Assembly: GCA_046331705.1 (NCBI GenBank)
Contig: JAXLQJ010000032.1
Location: forward strand, 1 to 64,000
Direction of reading: 5' to 3'
Source of the DNA: JADJOY01 sp046331705 [NCBI: bacterium]
Lineage (GTDB): Bacteria > JADJOY01
DNA: 64,000 nt
The position numbers and the translations under genes were made by a program. The notes under the pieces were generated by a model. It was given only the letters and a program-made list of their open reading frames with translations, did not search any database and was not told the DNA's origin. This document shows positions 30,663 through 40,724 of the stretch, in pieces (within the stretch, counting starts at the first letter, position 1; every line of letters begins with the position of its first letter).

Positions 30663-32939
30663 ATGGGCGAGATCCCGGCCGAGTCCACGGACGCCGTCTC
30701 GACGCTGACCCGCGTCTGGCGCTCGCTGGACCGGCTCATCCCGGAACGGCTGCTCGCGGGAGCGCCGGACATCGCCTTTCGCTCGCGGCTCAACGCCGCG
30801 TTCGCGGTGATCGTGTTCGCCACCGCCATCGGCTACTCGGTGATCCACGCCTCGATCGGCGCTGGCGAGATCGCCACCGCCGACCTGGTGGCCGCGCTGG
30901 GGATCGCCTTCATGCCGGCGGTGCTGCGGCGCACGCGCTCCTTCCGGATCGCCACGAACTACGGGCTGGCGGTGATCTTCCTGCACCTCGGCTTCGTGAC
31001 CGCCGTGACCGGCGGCCTGCTGGCGCCGGCGCTGCAGTTCAACACCGCGCTGGTCGTGGGCGCGCTCTTGCTCGCCGGGGCGGGGTCGGGAGTCTTCTGG
31101 ACGGCGATGTGCGTGCTCGAGGTGGCCGCGTTCTACGCGCTCGAGCGCGCCGGCACGCCGCTACCGCTGCTCCAGACGCCCGCCAGCATCCAGTTCATGT
31201 GGATGCCGACCACCATCGGCATCGAGCTCGTGACGCTGGGCCTCGCCCAGGTCTACGAGAGCTTCAAGAACCGCATGCTCGCCGAGCTGCGCGACACCAA
31301 TCGCGCGCTCGAGCGCACCCATCGCGAGCTCGGCGACACGAACCGGGCGCTCGGCGTCGCCCGCGACCAAGCCGAGGCCGCGACGCGCGCCAAGGCCGAG
31401 TTCCTCGCGAACATGAGCCACGAGATCCGCACGCCGATGAACGCCGTGATCGGCATGACCGGGCTCTTGCTCGACAAGGGCATCAGCGACGAGCAGCGCG
31501 AGTACGTCGAGACGGTGCGCTCGAGCGGCGAGCACCTGCTCACGATCATCAACGACATCCTCGACTTCTCGAAGATCGAGGCCGGCAAGCTCGAGCTCGA
31601 GGTGCAGCCGTTCCGGCTCTCGCGCTGCATCGAGGATTGCATCGATCTGGTGGCATTGCCCGCCACCCAGAAGGGCCTGGAGCTGACGTGGTACGTGGAG
31701 CGCCGCTGCCCGAACGAGCTCGTGGGAGACGTCGGCCGCATCCGCCAGGTGCTCGTCAACCTGCTCGGCAACGCCGTCAAGTTCACCAAGCACGGGGAGA
31801 TCGTGGTGCTGGTCGACGGCCGCGAGCTCGATCGCCAGACCGCGGAGATCAGCGTGCGCGTTCGCGACACGGGAATCGGCATTCCCGCGGACCGGATCCA
31901 CCGCCTCTTCCAGCCCTTCAGCCAGGTCGACGCCTCCACCACCCGCGAGTTCGGCGGCACCGGGCTCGGCCTGGTGGTCTCGCGACGCCTCTGCGAGCTC
32001 ATGGGCGGCACGATCGGTGTGGAGAGCGAGCCGGGACGCGGATCGACGTTCGGGTTCACCGTGCAGTGCGGAATCGCCGAGGCGGCGACCCGTCCCGCGA
32101 CGGCGATCGCCTCGCGCGTGCTCTTCGGCAAGCGCGTGTTGATCGTCGACGACAACGCCACCAATTGCCGCATCCTCCACGACTACGCCGAGCTCTGGCT
32201 CATGCAGCCCGTGGTCACGAGCTCGCCGCGCGAGGCCCTCGCGCGGCTCGACCGCGGCGAGCCGTTCGACCTCGCGCTCCTCGACTTCCAGATGCCGGAG
32301 ATGGATGGCGCGTCGCTCGGCGCGGCGATCCGCGCGCGACGGGACGCACGCTCGCTGCCGATGGCGCTGCTCACGTCGATGAGCAGCGGCGGCAACGAAG
32401 CGCGCGCCCGCGGCGTCACGTTCGAGGGCTACCTGACCAAGCCGATCAAGCCGAGCGCCTTGCTCGAGGTGGTGACCGCGCTGGTCACCGGCACCGTGCC
32501 CGCGGGCCGCGCGCGCGACGGCGCGGTGACGGCGACGGTGGACCCCGAGCTGGCGAGGCGTCATCCGCTGCGGATCCTGCTCGCCGAGGACAACCGTGTG
32601 AACCAGAAGGTCGCGCTCAGCATGCTCGCACGCCTCGGCTTCACGGCGGACGTGGCGGCCAACGGCCACGAGGCGCTGGAATGCCTCACCCGCTTGCCCT
32701 ACGACGTGGTGCTCATGGACGTGCAGATGCCGGAGCTCGACGGTTTCGAGGCCACCCACGAGATCTGCCGCCGCTGGCCGGGCGAGCGACAGCCGTACAT
32801 CATCGCGATGACGGCGAATGCCATGGCCGGCGACCGCGAGCGATGCGTCGCCGCGGGCATGCACGATTACATCTCGAAGCCGGTGCGCATCGAGGAGCTC
32901 GCCTCCGCCCTCACCCGCTGCCCACGCCGCAAGCGCTGA
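30663..32939 (+). CDS. Hybrid sensor histidine kinase with two receiver domains
   Basis: A 758-residue signalling protein. Residues 45-195 hold about six hydrophobic segments (7TM/MASE-like sensor), followed by a coiled coil ([19 protein letters not shown]). The HisKA domain has [10 protein letters not shown] with phospho-acceptor His253. The HATPase_c domain shows [17 protein letters not shown] and [10 protein letters not shown]. The first receiver has IVDDN, the phospho-Asp in [11 protein letters not shown] and TKPIKP. The second has [16 protein letters not shown] and SKPVR, both complete. No Hpt domain or output regulator is adjacent, so the phosphorelay partner lies elsewhere. The stretch 32940-33197 shows no supported gene. 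Confidence 0.92.
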   Translation: MGEIPAESTDAVSTLTRVWRSLDRLIPERLLAGAPDIAFRSRLNAAFAVIVFATAIGYSVIHASIGAGEIATADLVAALGIAFMPAVLRRTRSFRIATNYGLAVIFLHLGFVTAVTGGLLAPALQFNTALVVGALLLAGAGSGVFWTAMCVLEVAAFYALERAGTPLPLLQTPASIQFMWMPTTIGIELVTLGLAQVYESFKNRMLAELRDTNRALERTHRELGDTNRALGVARDQAEAATRAKAEFLANMSHEIRTPMNAVIGMTGLLLDKGISDEQREYVETVRSSGEHLLTIINDILDFSKIEAGKLELEVQPFRLSRCIEDCIDLVALPATQKGLELTWYVERRCPNELVGDVGRIRQVLVNLLGNAVKFTKHGEIVVLVDGRELDRQTAEISVRVRDTGIGIPADRIHRLFQPFSQVDASTTREFGGTGLGLVVSRRLCELMGGTIGVESEPGRGSTFGFTVQCGIAEAATRPATAIASRVLFGKRVLIVDDNATNCRILHDYAELWLMQPVVTSSPREALARLDRGEPFDLALLDFQMPEMDGASLGAAIRARRDARSLPMALLTSMSSGGNEARARGVTFEGYLTKPIKPSALLEVVTALVTGTVPAGRARDGAVTATVDPELARRHPLRILLAEDNRVNQKVALSMLARLGFTADVAANGHEALECLTRLPYDVVLMDVQMPELDGFEATHEICRRWPGERQPYIIAMTANAMAGDRERCVAAGMHDYISKPVRIEELASALTRCPRRKR

Positions 32940-33197
32940 GACGCGCCGGCGAACGCAACGCCTCGAGCCCATCAAGGCATGGTTGGACTCTCGCCCAGGA
33001 CGAGCACGCGGGTCGCGAGGTCTTTGCAGTCGGCGGCGGCGGGCACGATGTCCACATCCAGGCGACAGCCGAGTCCGCGCCGCGGCCGCAAGCCGCACGC
33101 CAACCGACGTCCACCCGTTCGGGCTGCTGCGCGAAACCACCCCCCTGCTCGACCGTCTCCCTTCACCGCTGCACTGGCCCGTCGCGCGGCGTTGGCG

Positions 33198-34874
33198 TCA
33201 GCGCGCGGAGGTGGGCGCGTCGCGGACCATCGCCATCCCGAAGATGGTGGTGGTGTAGAGGACACCGCCGTCGGGGTGGAGGAAGAGTGAGCCCGCCCAG
33301 TTGTTGAAGCCCTGCCCGGCGCCGACGCGGAGCCGGTACACCGTGCGGCCGGTCGTCACGTCGATGGCGCTCAGATACCACTGGGTGACCGGCTCGAGGT
33401 CGTCGCCGCGGAAGTACGTGTAGACGAGCCCGGCGTCGCGCGAGAGCTTGGCCACGTTCACGCCGCGCACCGGGCTCTCCCACACCGTCTCGCAACGGAA
33501 GCCGCCGTCGGGAAGGCGGATCGCATCCACGCGCGTGAGCCCTGGCTCGGGATGCGCGACCGGGAACGAGTGCGGGCCCCAGTTGTTCTCGAAGATCGCC
33601 GCGAAGTGACCGGTGGGGGCGCCTTGCTCGTCGGCGAGCTCGAGCTCCATGCCGCTGATGTCGGTGGCGCTGCGGCCTTCGGCGAAGAGCGGCTCGCTGC
33701 ACGCGACCGTCCCGTCGGCGCGCCGCACGAAGAGCGCGTGAATGCGCGGCTCCGCGTTGTCGGTGATCACCACCAGCCCGTCGGCGCCGCCGACCAGCGA
33801 CACCGAGGTGCCCGTGCCACGCGTGATCATGCCGGGCTTCGCGGCCGGCCCGCGGTCGTACTCGGCGCGCCAGTCCGTGACGATGCCGCCCTCGTCGTCC
33901 GCGTGGAAGCGGTAGAGCGCGCGATCGGTCGCGATGAAGACTCCGTCCTCGCCGACGGCGAACGAGTTCTCGACGATCTCGTCGCCCATGCGGGTCGCGT
34001 GCACGTGGCCATCGCCCACGTCGACGGTGCCGATCATCCCCCGAGTCGTCGCGTACCAGAACCGACGGCCGCTCCACTCGGGGAGCACCCAGGCGACGCT
34101 GTCCCGCTCGGGCCACTCGAGCGCGGCCACGTGGGCACTCAGGTCGTAGCGCCGCACCGAGCGCATGCCGCGCGCGGGGTCGTCGGGCACCTCGACCACC
34201 TCGATCGCGTTCTCCGTCGTGGGCACGACCGCTCGATCCCGCTCGTCGAGATAGAAGTACATGCCCGCGCCGATGTACTTCCAGGGCGCGATCCCCTCGA
34301 GTGGGAACGACCACGGCCGCGGCGGCAGCGGATAGGCGGCGAGCTTGCGCAGCGTGTCCGGATCGAGGAGTTGGATCTCGAAGCCGCGGCCATTTCCATA
34401 GACGCCGACGATGCGCTTGCGGCGATCGAATGCAATCGTGCCGAAACCGCCGAACCCCTGGGAGCGGGTACGCACCTCGGGCGCGCGGCCGACAGGTCCG
34501 GGCGCCCGGTAGGTGTCGGTCATGGCGGCGTCGTCGTGCATGTTGCTGCCGGGATTCGCCGCCATGAAGGGGTGCTGCGCAGGCGCGACGGTGCGCAGCG
34601 GCTCGGCGAAGTCGAGCGCCTCGTAGCGCTCCAGCTGACCGCCAGGCCGAGCGGGCGACGGAGCGTCGCCGGCCGGCGGCGACAGCAGCGCCCACGCCTC
34701 CCGCGGAAAGAAGAGCCAGCCGGGGATCGGACGCGGCGCGCCGGCATCGTCGCCGCCGCAGGCGGCGATGAGCAGCACCCACGCGGAACCGAGCGCGAGC
34801 GCGCGGGCGATCTGCTTCGTGCGCGCGGGCCCGGTGTCTGCCGCGGCACGGCGGATGCGAAGGTTCGAGGTCAT
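33198..34874 (-). CDS. Secreted lipoprotein, beta-propeller-like, unknown function
   Basis: A 558-residue exported protein with a lipobox: ALALGSAWVLLIAACGG. The mature sequence is rich in repeated beta-strand blocks such as TIAFDRRKRIVGVYGNGRG, IGTVDVGDGHVHATRMGD, VFIATDRALYRFHAD and VVITDNAEPRIHAL, which suggests a WD/PQQ-like propeller of about six to eight blades. I do not recognise a named family. ATG 34874 overlaps the sulfotransferase stop in ATGA (34871-34874), so production is coupled to that enzyme. Its target may be a sulfated or small-molecule ligand; this is inference from context only. Confidence 0.65.
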   Translation of the reverse strand: MTSNLRIRRAAADTGPARTKQIARALALGSAWVLLIAACGGDDAGAPRPIPGWLFFPREAWALLSPPAGDAPSPARPGGQLERYEALDFAEPLRTVAPAQHPFMAANPGSNMHDDAAMTDTYRAPGPVGRAPEVRTRSQGFGGFGTIAFDRRKRIVGVYGNGRGFEIQLLDPDTLRKLAAYPLPPRPWSFPLEGIAPWKYIGAGMYFYLDERDRAVVPTTENAIEVVEVPDDPARGMRSVRRYDLSAHVAALEWPERDSVAWVLPEWSGRRFWYATTRGMIGTVDVGDGHVHATRMGDEIVENSFAVGEDGVFIATDRALYRFHADDEGGIVTDWRAEYDRGPAAKPGMITRGTGTSVSLVGGADGLVVITDNAEPRIHALFVRRADGTVACSEPLFAEGRSATDISGMELELADEQGAPTGHFAAIFENNWGPHSFPVAHPEPGLTRVDAIRLPDGGFRCETVWESPVRGVNVAKLSRDAGLVYTYFRGDDLEPVTQWYLSAIDVTTGRTVYRLRVGAGQGFNNWAGSLFLHPDGGVLYTTTIFGMAMVRDAPTSAR

Positions 34875-35989
34875 GGCACCGCCGCGAGACGCGGGTAGTT
34901 CCATTCCTCGAGCGCGAAACCCCAACGTCGGCTCACCTGCTCCGCGACGGCTGCGTCGACGCGGTACTCGTTCTTGCGAAACTCGCCGATTCCGTCGAGA
35001 TACGCGCGAAAGCGCGGCAGCGCCGCCTCGAAACCCGCGAGCCCGAGCTCGCCGTACACGCGGGCGAGCTCTTCGAGCGGACGCGCTTCGAGCTCCTCGT
35101 AGCGAACCTCGGTGAGCTGGCCCGGCGGGATCGACGCCCGCTCGGCCAGGTACTTGCGCATCAAGCGGTCGTAGATCGCGAGCACCAGCTCCTCGATCTC
35201 CGCCTCCGAGACCCGCTGCAAGGCCGCCTTGGCGAGCACCACGCGATAGATGCCGAGCGTCGACGGCAGCACGCGGTGCGGATCGCGCACGATGTGCACG
35301 AAGCGGGCGCGCGGAAAGAGCTCGAGCAAGGTCGAGATCCGGCCGGTGTTGCTCGGATCCTTGAGCACGAGCCTACGGCCGCGCGCCGCGTACGTCGCCT
35401 TGCGCAGCACGCCGAGATAGGCATCGATCCACTCGCGCCGCTCACGTGGGGCGAGCCCCTCGAGCAACCCGTAGCGCGCGAAGATCGACAGCCCTTGGCG
35501 GGGCAGCGTGAAGACGTGCAGCGAGGCGCCAGGCGTGACGTTGGCGAGCGCGAACGCTTCCTCCTGGGGCGCGTCCAGGGCGAGGGGCATGTTGTCGATC
35601 TCGCGCGTCGGGTGGCTCCTCGCGAGCGTGCGCTCGAGCCACGGCTTGCCGTGTCGCGCGGCGATCAAGCAGAAGCCCGGCACCATCGCCTGGAAGGTCG
35701 ACACGCAGCCGAACTGCTCGTCCTGGGCCAGCAGGTTGAGCAGGTGGGTCGTCCCCGTGCGCCAATGGCCGAGCACGAAGAGCGGCTCCGGATGGGGCGT
35801 GGACGCGGCGACCGACGCCCCGAAGCGCAGCCGCTCGGCGAACCTGAGCGGGCTGGTCGCCAACGTGGTGAGGCCGACGGCGGCGACCCTCGGCCAGAGC
35901 TCGGGATCGATGGTCTCGGCCGTCCGCACCAGCCGGATCCAGCTCCGAAACGAGCCCAACGCCACGGGGTGCTCGAACCAGTTGGTCAT
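34871..35989 (-). CDS. Sulfotransferase (Sulfotransfer_3-like, PAPS-dependent)
   Basis: A 372-residue enzyme predicted to move sulfate from PAPS to a hydroxyl group. The 5'-phosphosulfate loop is GHWRTGTTHL (74-83), and the 3'-phosphate-binding region is FVHIVRDPHRVLPSTL with Arg and Ser. RLVLKDPSNTGR and VRYEELEARP are further family blocks. The EEFAL-type segment (QEEAFALANV) is typical of bacterial members related to human CHST-like folds. No signal peptide, so cytosolic or peripheral. ATG 35989 (MTNWFEHP) is the natural start. It is coupled by ATGA overlap to the propeller lipoprotein. The acceptor is unknown; a lipid, glycan or natural product are options. Confidence 0.85.
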   Translation of the reverse strand: MTNWFEHPVALGSFRSWIRLVRTAETIDPELWPRVAAVGLTTLATSPLRFAERLRFGASVAASTPHPEPLFVLGHWRTGTTHLLNLLAQDEQFGCVSTFQAMVPGFCLIAARHGKPWLERTLARSHPTREIDNMPLALDAPQEEAFALANVTPGASLHVFTLPRQGLSIFARYGLLEGLAPRERREWIDAYLGVLRKATYAARGRRLVLKDPSNTGRISTLLELFPRARFVHIVRDPHRVLPSTLGIYRVVLAKAALQRVSEAEIEELVLAIYDRLMRKYLAERASIPPGQLTEVRYEELEARPLEELARVYGELGLAGFEAALPRFRAYLDGIGEFRKNEYRVDAAVAEQVSRRWGFALEEWNYPRLAAVP

Positions 35990-36071
35990 CGGAGGCAAAG
36001 CGCGCGAATGGCGCCGGGAATGACCGCGGCGCGCGCGCTCGCGAGGGCGCGAGCGCGACGGCGCGCGAGCC

Positions 36072-36100
36072 TTGATCGAGTGGAGACGCGAAAGTACGCT
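36072..36100 (+). promoter_or_regulatory. Candidate sigma-70 promoter for the aldolase-like gene
   Basis: TTGATC (36072-36077), a 17-base spacer and TACGCT (36095-36100) lie 34 bases upstream of ATG 36134. A GAGAGGGG ribosome site follows at about 36117. The same -10 hexamer occurs at 3778. Confidence 0.45.
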
Positions 36101-36133
36101 CCTTTTTCTCCCGTTGTGAGAGGGGCAAACGCC

Positions 36134-37573
36134 ATGACCACGCTCGCCGACAAAGACACCCACGCCATCCTCGACCGCCTCGCCAAGGCCAACGACGCGT
36201 TCCGAGGCTTCTACCCCGGCGACCCCGTCGATCGCCAGCCGGTTCACACGGTCTACGGCGGGGCGCATCTCTTCAAGGCCGACCTGGCCAAGAAGCTCGG
36301 CGGCCTCGCCCTCAAGGCGCTCGACGAGTACGCGCCCAATTTCGTGTCGTTCGCGAAGGCTCTCCAGATGCCGGGGCACGAGACGTTGCCGGATCGGATG
36401 AGCGACGTGGAGGCACTCACCGAGGCGCTGCGCGCGGGCGGCGGGCACAAGCACACGGTCTACGAGCCGGCCTGGCTCGCCTACACCGTCTATCAGCGGG
36501 TCCGCGAGAAGCTCGCCCGCGAGCCCATCGAAGAGAGCCGCCTGGACTTCGAGGACGGCTACGGCAACCGCCCCGACGCCGAGGAAGATGGCCACGCGGC
36601 GTCGGCCGCGGAGGAAGTCGCGAAGGGCATGGCCGCCAAGACGCTGCCCCCGTTCATCGGCTTCCGCATCAAGTCGTTCACCGAGGAATGCCGCGTACGC
36701 GCGGTGCGTACCCTGGACATCTTCCTGACGAGCTTGGCGACCAAGACCGGCGGCAAGGTGCCGAGCCCGTTCGTGGTGACGCTGCCCAAGGTCACGATCC
36801 CCGAGCAAGTGGCGGCGCTGGCCGACCTGCTCGATCTCCTCGAGGAGCGCCTCAAGATCGCGCAGGGCGCGGTCGGCATCGACATCATGATCGAGACGCC
36901 GCAGTCGATCATCGACGCCGACGGCGGGAACGCGGTCTACAAGCTGGTGCGCGCGGGGCGTGGCCGGGTACGATCGGCGGCGTATGGGACGTACGACTAC
37001 ACGGCGCTCTGCAACATCACGGCGGCCTTCCAGCGCCACACCCACCGCGCCGCGGACTTCGCGCGCCACGTCATGCAAGTGGGCCTGGCCCAGACGGGCG
37101 TGATGATCTGCGACGGCTCGACCACCATCATGCCGATCGGCCCGCACCGCGCCAGTGCCGAGAAGCCGCTCACTCCCGAGCAGCAGGCCGAGAACCGCGC
37201 GGTGGTGCACTCGGCGTGGAAGCTCCACTACGACAACGTGCGGCACTCGCTCTCCCACGGCTACTACCAGGGCTGGGACCTGAATCCCGCGCAGCTCCCC
37301 ATCCGCTACGCCGCGGTCTACCGGTTCTTCCTCGAGAGCCTCGCGGACGCCTCGAACCGCCTCAATCGATTCATCGACGCCGCCGCCAAGGCGACGCTCA
37401 TCGGCAACACCTTCGACGACGCGGCCACCGGCCAAGGCCTCCTCAACTTCTACCTGCGCGGCATCGCGTGTGGTGCGATCACCGAAGAGGAAGCGCTCAC
37501 CACGGGCATCACGCTCGAGGAGCTGCGCGGCCGCTCGTTCGTGAAGATCGTCAAGAACCGCGCGACGGCGTGA
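36134..37573 (+). CDS. HpcH/HpaI aldolase-superfamily protein (DUF6986-like)
   Basis: A 479-residue protein related to citrate-lyase-beta/HpcH aldolases. Metal-binding and barrel motifs are recognisable: RLDFEDGYGNRPDAEE, VVTLPKVTIPEQV, GIDIMIETPQSI and SAAYGTYDYT. The LDFEDG acidic pair and IMIETP Glu match the Mg-phosphoenolpyruvate or oxoacid site of the superfamily. The N-terminal half-page HTVYGGAHLFKADLAKKLG and the long helical C-terminus match the DUF6986 group, as I remember it, whose reaction is not established. The genomic neighbour downstream (10 bases) is a hydrolase lipoprotein. It may cleave or make a C-C bond in a dicarboxylate; the call is limited to family. Confidence 0.72.
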   Translation: MTTLADKDTHAILDRLAKANDAFRGFYPGDPVDRQPVHTVYGGAHLFKADLAKKLGGLALKALDEYAPNFVSFAKALQMPGHETLPDRMSDVEALTEALRAGGGHKHTVYEPAWLAYTVYQRVREKLAREPIEESRLDFEDGYGNRPDAEEDGHAASAAEEVAKGMAAKTLPPFIGFRIKSFTEECRVRAVRTLDIFLTSLATKTGGKVPSPFVVTLPKVTIPEQVAALADLLDLLEERLKIAQGAVGIDIMIETPQSIIDADGGNAVYKLVRAGRGRVRSAAYGTYDYTALCNITAAFQRHTHRAADFARHVMQVGLAQTGVMICDGSTTIMPIGPHRASAEKPLTPEQQAENRAVVHSAWKLHYDNVRHSLSHGYYQGWDLNPAQLPIRYAAVYRFFLESLADASNRLNRFIDAAAKATLIGNTFDDAATGQGLLNFYLRGIACGAITEEEALTTGITLEELRGRSFVKIVKNRATA

Positions 37574-37583
37574 GGCGAACCGC

Positions 37584-39668
37584 GTGACGAGGATCCACCG
37601 ACGCCGCGGATCCTCCCGCGTCCCGCTGCTCGCCCTGCTGCTCGTCGCGAGCGCCGCCTGCACCTCGGGCGGCGGCTCGGGCGACCTGGCCGCGTCGGCC
37701 GCCCGGGTTCGCTACGACCTGAGCGACTCCGCGGGCTTCTTCGACTTCCCCTGGCCGTCCGACGTTCGGCTGCGTCCGGACGGCACCGTCGACGCGAGTC
37801 GCTTCCCGAATCCCAAGGGGCTCGGCGGCATCCAGGAGATGATCGATCTCGCTGGCGGCGCGACCCGCAATTTCTCCCAGAGCGGCGCCGTCTTCTTTCG
37901 CTTCGACCGCTCGTTCACCGGTGTCGAGCCGGTGCCGGACCCGCTCGCGACGACCCGCGAGCCGTCGCCCTATTTCCTGGTGAACCTGAGCGACGGGCCC
38001 CGATACGGAACGCGCGCGCCGGTCTGGCTCGACTACCACGACGCACCGGACAGCTATCGCCCCGGCGAGCTGCTGACGATGCTACCGGTCTCGGGCGTGC
38101 TGCTGGAGCGGGAATCGACCTATGGCGCGGTGGTGCTGCGCTCGGCGTTCGTGCGGCCCGAGGACGTGAGCCCGTCACCGACCCTCGCCGCGGCGCTCGC
38201 GGGGCGGAACCCAACCGGCGACGAGACCGGCGCCAAGCTCACGGCATCGCTGGCGCCGCTGGCGAGCTACCTTCGCGAGCACGGCATCGGGGCTCGCGAG
38301 GTCGTCGCCGCCACCGTCTTCTCGACCGGCGACCGCACCACGCGTCTCACCCGCTTCGTGCGCCAGGTCGAGGCGCTTTCCACGATCGCCCTCGACGGCC
38401 CGCTCACCCCGTTCTACGACCACCCCGACTACTGCGCCCTCCAGGGCTCGTATCGGGTTCCCGCGTACCAGGACGGCACCGCGCCGTACATCGTGTCCGG
38501 CGGCGTCATCCAGACCCGCGGCGCGGACGAGATCCTGGTGGAGCAACACCGCGATCGCGTGCCGTTCGTGGTGAGCTTTCCCAAGAGGCCGATGCCGGCC
38601 GGCGGCTTCCCGCTCTTCCTCTACGTGCACGGCACGGGCGGCACCTCCGACCAAGTGGTGACGCGCGGCCCCGTCCTCGAGCCGGGCGGCGACGCGGTCT
38701 ACGGTGAAGGCCCCGCTTACGTGGTGGCGCTGCGCGGCTACGGGGCAGGCAGCTCGGCGGGAACGCTGAATCCGGAGCGCATCGGCAGCCTGTCGGCGGA
38801 GGGCTACATCGCCTACAACTTCACGCGGCCGGCGGCGATGCGCGACAACTTCGCGCAGATGATCCTGGATCAGATCGAGTTCCTGAAGGTGCTGCTGTCG
38901 CTGCGCGTGGACGCGAGCCAGTGCCCGGGCGCCGACCCGGCGGCTGCCGCGGACGGCACGCTGCGCTTCGATCCCTCCAAGGTCGTGGTTTCCGGTCAGA
39001 GCTTGGGCTCGTATCTCACCGGGATGCTCGCCTCGTTGCACGACGGCTTCATCGGCGCCGTGCTGACGGGAGCGGGCGGCGGCTGGGGCGAGTTCGCGCT
39101 CGGCCCGCAGGACCCGCCGCTCTCGGAGATCCTGAAGCTCTACCTCGGCATGGGCGACGACGAAGCGCTGGATCTCTTTCATCCCGTGATCTCGATCTTC
39201 GATCTGACGGTCGGCGAAGCGGACAACGTCAACTACGTGCGACGCATCCGCACCGATCCGCCGCAAGATCGTGGGATCCCCCACGTGCTGGTCATCGAAG
39301 GCACCTACGACCTGCAGACCACCGCCAACCTCCAGCGCGCGCTGGTGGCGGCGATCGGCGTCGACATGCTCGGCGACAGTCAGACCACCGACCCGTACCA
39401 GCGCCTCGAGGACGCGATTCGCTTCGCCGGCGACGACATCCTCACGACCGAGCCCGTGCGCGGCAACCGCTCGCGCCCCGACGGCTCACCGCTGACGTTC
39501 GCGGTCGTCCGCTACGAGAAGGATCCGATTCGCGAGGGCCATTACGTCTCGTTCCAGCGCGACGACGCCAAGCACGATTACGGCTGCTTCCTGGAAACGC
39601 TGCTGACCGATCCTCAGGGCGTGCCCAGCATCATCCGTGGCAGCACGTTCGACGGCCCCTGCCCGTAG
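37584..39668 (+). CDS. Large alpha/beta-hydrolase-like lipoprotein
   Basis: A 694-residue exported protein. The signal LLALLLVASAAC is a clear lipobox, followed by a Gly/Ser linker. The mature start has FFDFPWPSDVRLRPDG, a motif I associate with large secreted proteins of deltaproteobacteria-like genomes. The middle contains PLFLYVHGTGGTSDQ as oxyanion region and VVSGQSLGSYLTG as nucleophile elbow (Ser). A later GTYDLQTT and DDAKHDYG may give acid and His. GTG 37584 is the start, ten bases after the aldolase-like stop, implying an operon. Likely an outer-membrane-attached esterase or lipase; the substrate is unknown. Confidence 0.75.
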   Translation: MTRIHRRRGSSRVPLLALLLVASAACTSGGGSGDLAASAARVRYDLSDSAGFFDFPWPSDVRLRPDGTVDASRFPNPKGLGGIQEMIDLAGGATRNFSQSGAVFFRFDRSFTGVEPVPDPLATTREPSPYFLVNLSDGPRYGTRAPVWLDYHDAPDSYRPGELLTMLPVSGVLLERESTYGAVVLRSAFVRPEDVSPSPTLAAALAGRNPTGDETGAKLTASLAPLASYLREHGIGAREVVAATVFSTGDRTTRLTRFVRQVEALSTIALDGPLTPFYDHPDYCALQGSYRVPAYQDGTAPYIVSGGVIQTRGADEILVEQHRDRVPFVVSFPKRPMPAGGFPLFLYVHGTGGTSDQVVTRGPVLEPGGDAVYGEGPAYVVALRGYGAGSSAGTLNPERIGSLSAEGYIAYNFTRPAAMRDNFAQMILDQIEFLKVLLSLRVDASQCPGADPAAAADGTLRFDPSKVVVSGQSLGSYLTGMLASLHDGFIGAVLTGAGGGWGEFALGPQDPPLSEILKLYLGMGDDEALDLFHPVISIFDLTVGEADNVNYVRRIRTDPPQDRGIPHVLVIEGTYDLQTTANLQRALVAAIGVDMLGDSQTTDPYQRLEDAIRFAGDDILTTEPVRGNRSRPDGSPLTFAVVRYEKDPIREGHYVSFQRDDAKHDYGCFLETLLTDPQGVPSIIRGSTFDGPCP

Positions 39669-39870
39669 CCGGTCGTCGTCGATCCGCGGCGCGGGCACGC
39701 GCGGTGCGATCGCTCGACCAATCCGCGCGGGGCGATCGAAGCGCTCGGGCCGCCGCCGACGAGATGTCTTTCCCGAGCGTGGCGGGCGCTGGCGCTCCGA
39801 GGGGCGGAACCTGCCGCGCGGTAGGTGGACTCGCCAGGCGGGATCGAAACACGGCATTCTAGAGTGAGCC

Positions 39871-40524
39871 ATGGCGACCGACACGCTCCTGACCGAGACG
39901 CGCGCCGTGCCCTCGGTGCGAGGGCAATACTCGCGCGCAGCACTGATCCGACTCGCGATCGGGTTCACGATGCTGCAGCTCCTGGTGGCGTGGTCGATCG
40001 ACGGCGTGAGCCCGAGCGCCGACCTCCGGCGCGCGCTGCACTGGGACTGGCGAATCGCGGTCGGCGCGCTCGCCGGCGTCGCGGTGGGCGCGGTGGCGGG
40101 AGTGGGCGTGGCCGTGCTGATCCGGCGCTCGCCGCCGTTCGGCACCATCGCCGAGCGCGTGGTGCCGCTCGCCGACTGGGCGAGCTTCCGGCCAGTGGAC
40201 TACGTGCTCATCGCGCTCTGCGCAGGCCTCGGCGAAGAAGTGCTGTTTCGTGGCGCGCTGCAACCGATCACGGGGGTGGTCGTGCAGGCGATCCTGTTCG
40301 GACTGCTGCACTGGACCTGCAAGGCACACGTTGGGATCGCGGTTTCCGCGGGACTGGCCTTCGGTTTCATCGCCGAGGTCTCGGGCAGCGTGTGGCCCGG
40401 CGTCGCCGCGCACTTCGCCGTGGACCTGACCACCGGGCTGGCCCTCGGCGCGGCGCTGCGTCGCGGCTGGATCGACGCGGCAGGACGCTTCATCGCACCC
40501 GCACCGAGCTCGCCGGCGCTCTGA
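39871..40524 (+). CDS. CPBP-family intramembrane metalloprotease
   Basis: A 217-residue membrane protein of the CAAX protease/bacteriocin-processing family. The three active-site motifs are present in order: GEEVLFRG (two Glu and Arg), FGLLHW (His) and HFAVD (His), each in a separate hydrophobic helix. About six transmembrane segments are predicted. Family members process prenylated or small peptides, or have regulatory roles. Despite the historical 'Abi' label, there is no defence context here. ATG 39871 follows GAGTGAG at moderate spacing. The protein stands alone, with 200 bases to the convergent korB. Confidence 0.83.
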   Translation: MATDTLLTETRAVPSVRGQYSRAALIRLAIGFTMLQLLVAWSIDGVSPSADLRRALHWDWRIAVGALAGVAVGAVAGVGVAVLIRRSPPFGTIAERVVPLADWASFRPVDYVLIALCAGLGEEVLFRGALQPITGVVVQAILFGLLHWTCKAHVGIAVSAGLAFGFIAEVSGSVWPGVAAHFAVDLTTGLALGAALRRGWIDAAGRFIAPAPSSPAL

Positions 40525-40690
40525 GCGACGCGCTCGCGCGAGATCCGCAGATTCACGGCGGATCGGGGTCGGCGAGCGTTGCCCGCCGCTCCCCCACGTT
40601 TGCCGTCCCACGCTGCGCGTGCCAGCGGCACCTCACGCGCGCAGCGAGTCCCTCGGGGCGGAACCGTGCGCGGCTCGGCCGCCGGAGGGT

Positions 40691-40715
40691 GCGGGGGGCG
40701 AGGAGCACCCCCCGC
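40691..40715. terminator. Candidate bidirectional terminator hairpin
   Basis: GCGGGGGG (40691-40698) pairs with CCCCCCGC (40708-40715) around a nine-base loop. It lies between the convergent CPBP gene (ends 40524) and korB (ends 40725). An overlapping alternative stem, GGTGC with GCACC, is also possible. There is no U-tract. Confidence 0.45.
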
Positions 40716-40724
40716 CGGCGCCCG

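Noticed and set aside
39871-40524. The CPBP protease as an abortive-infection defence gene
   Set aside because: The family name is historical; there are no phage-defence or mobile genes around it.
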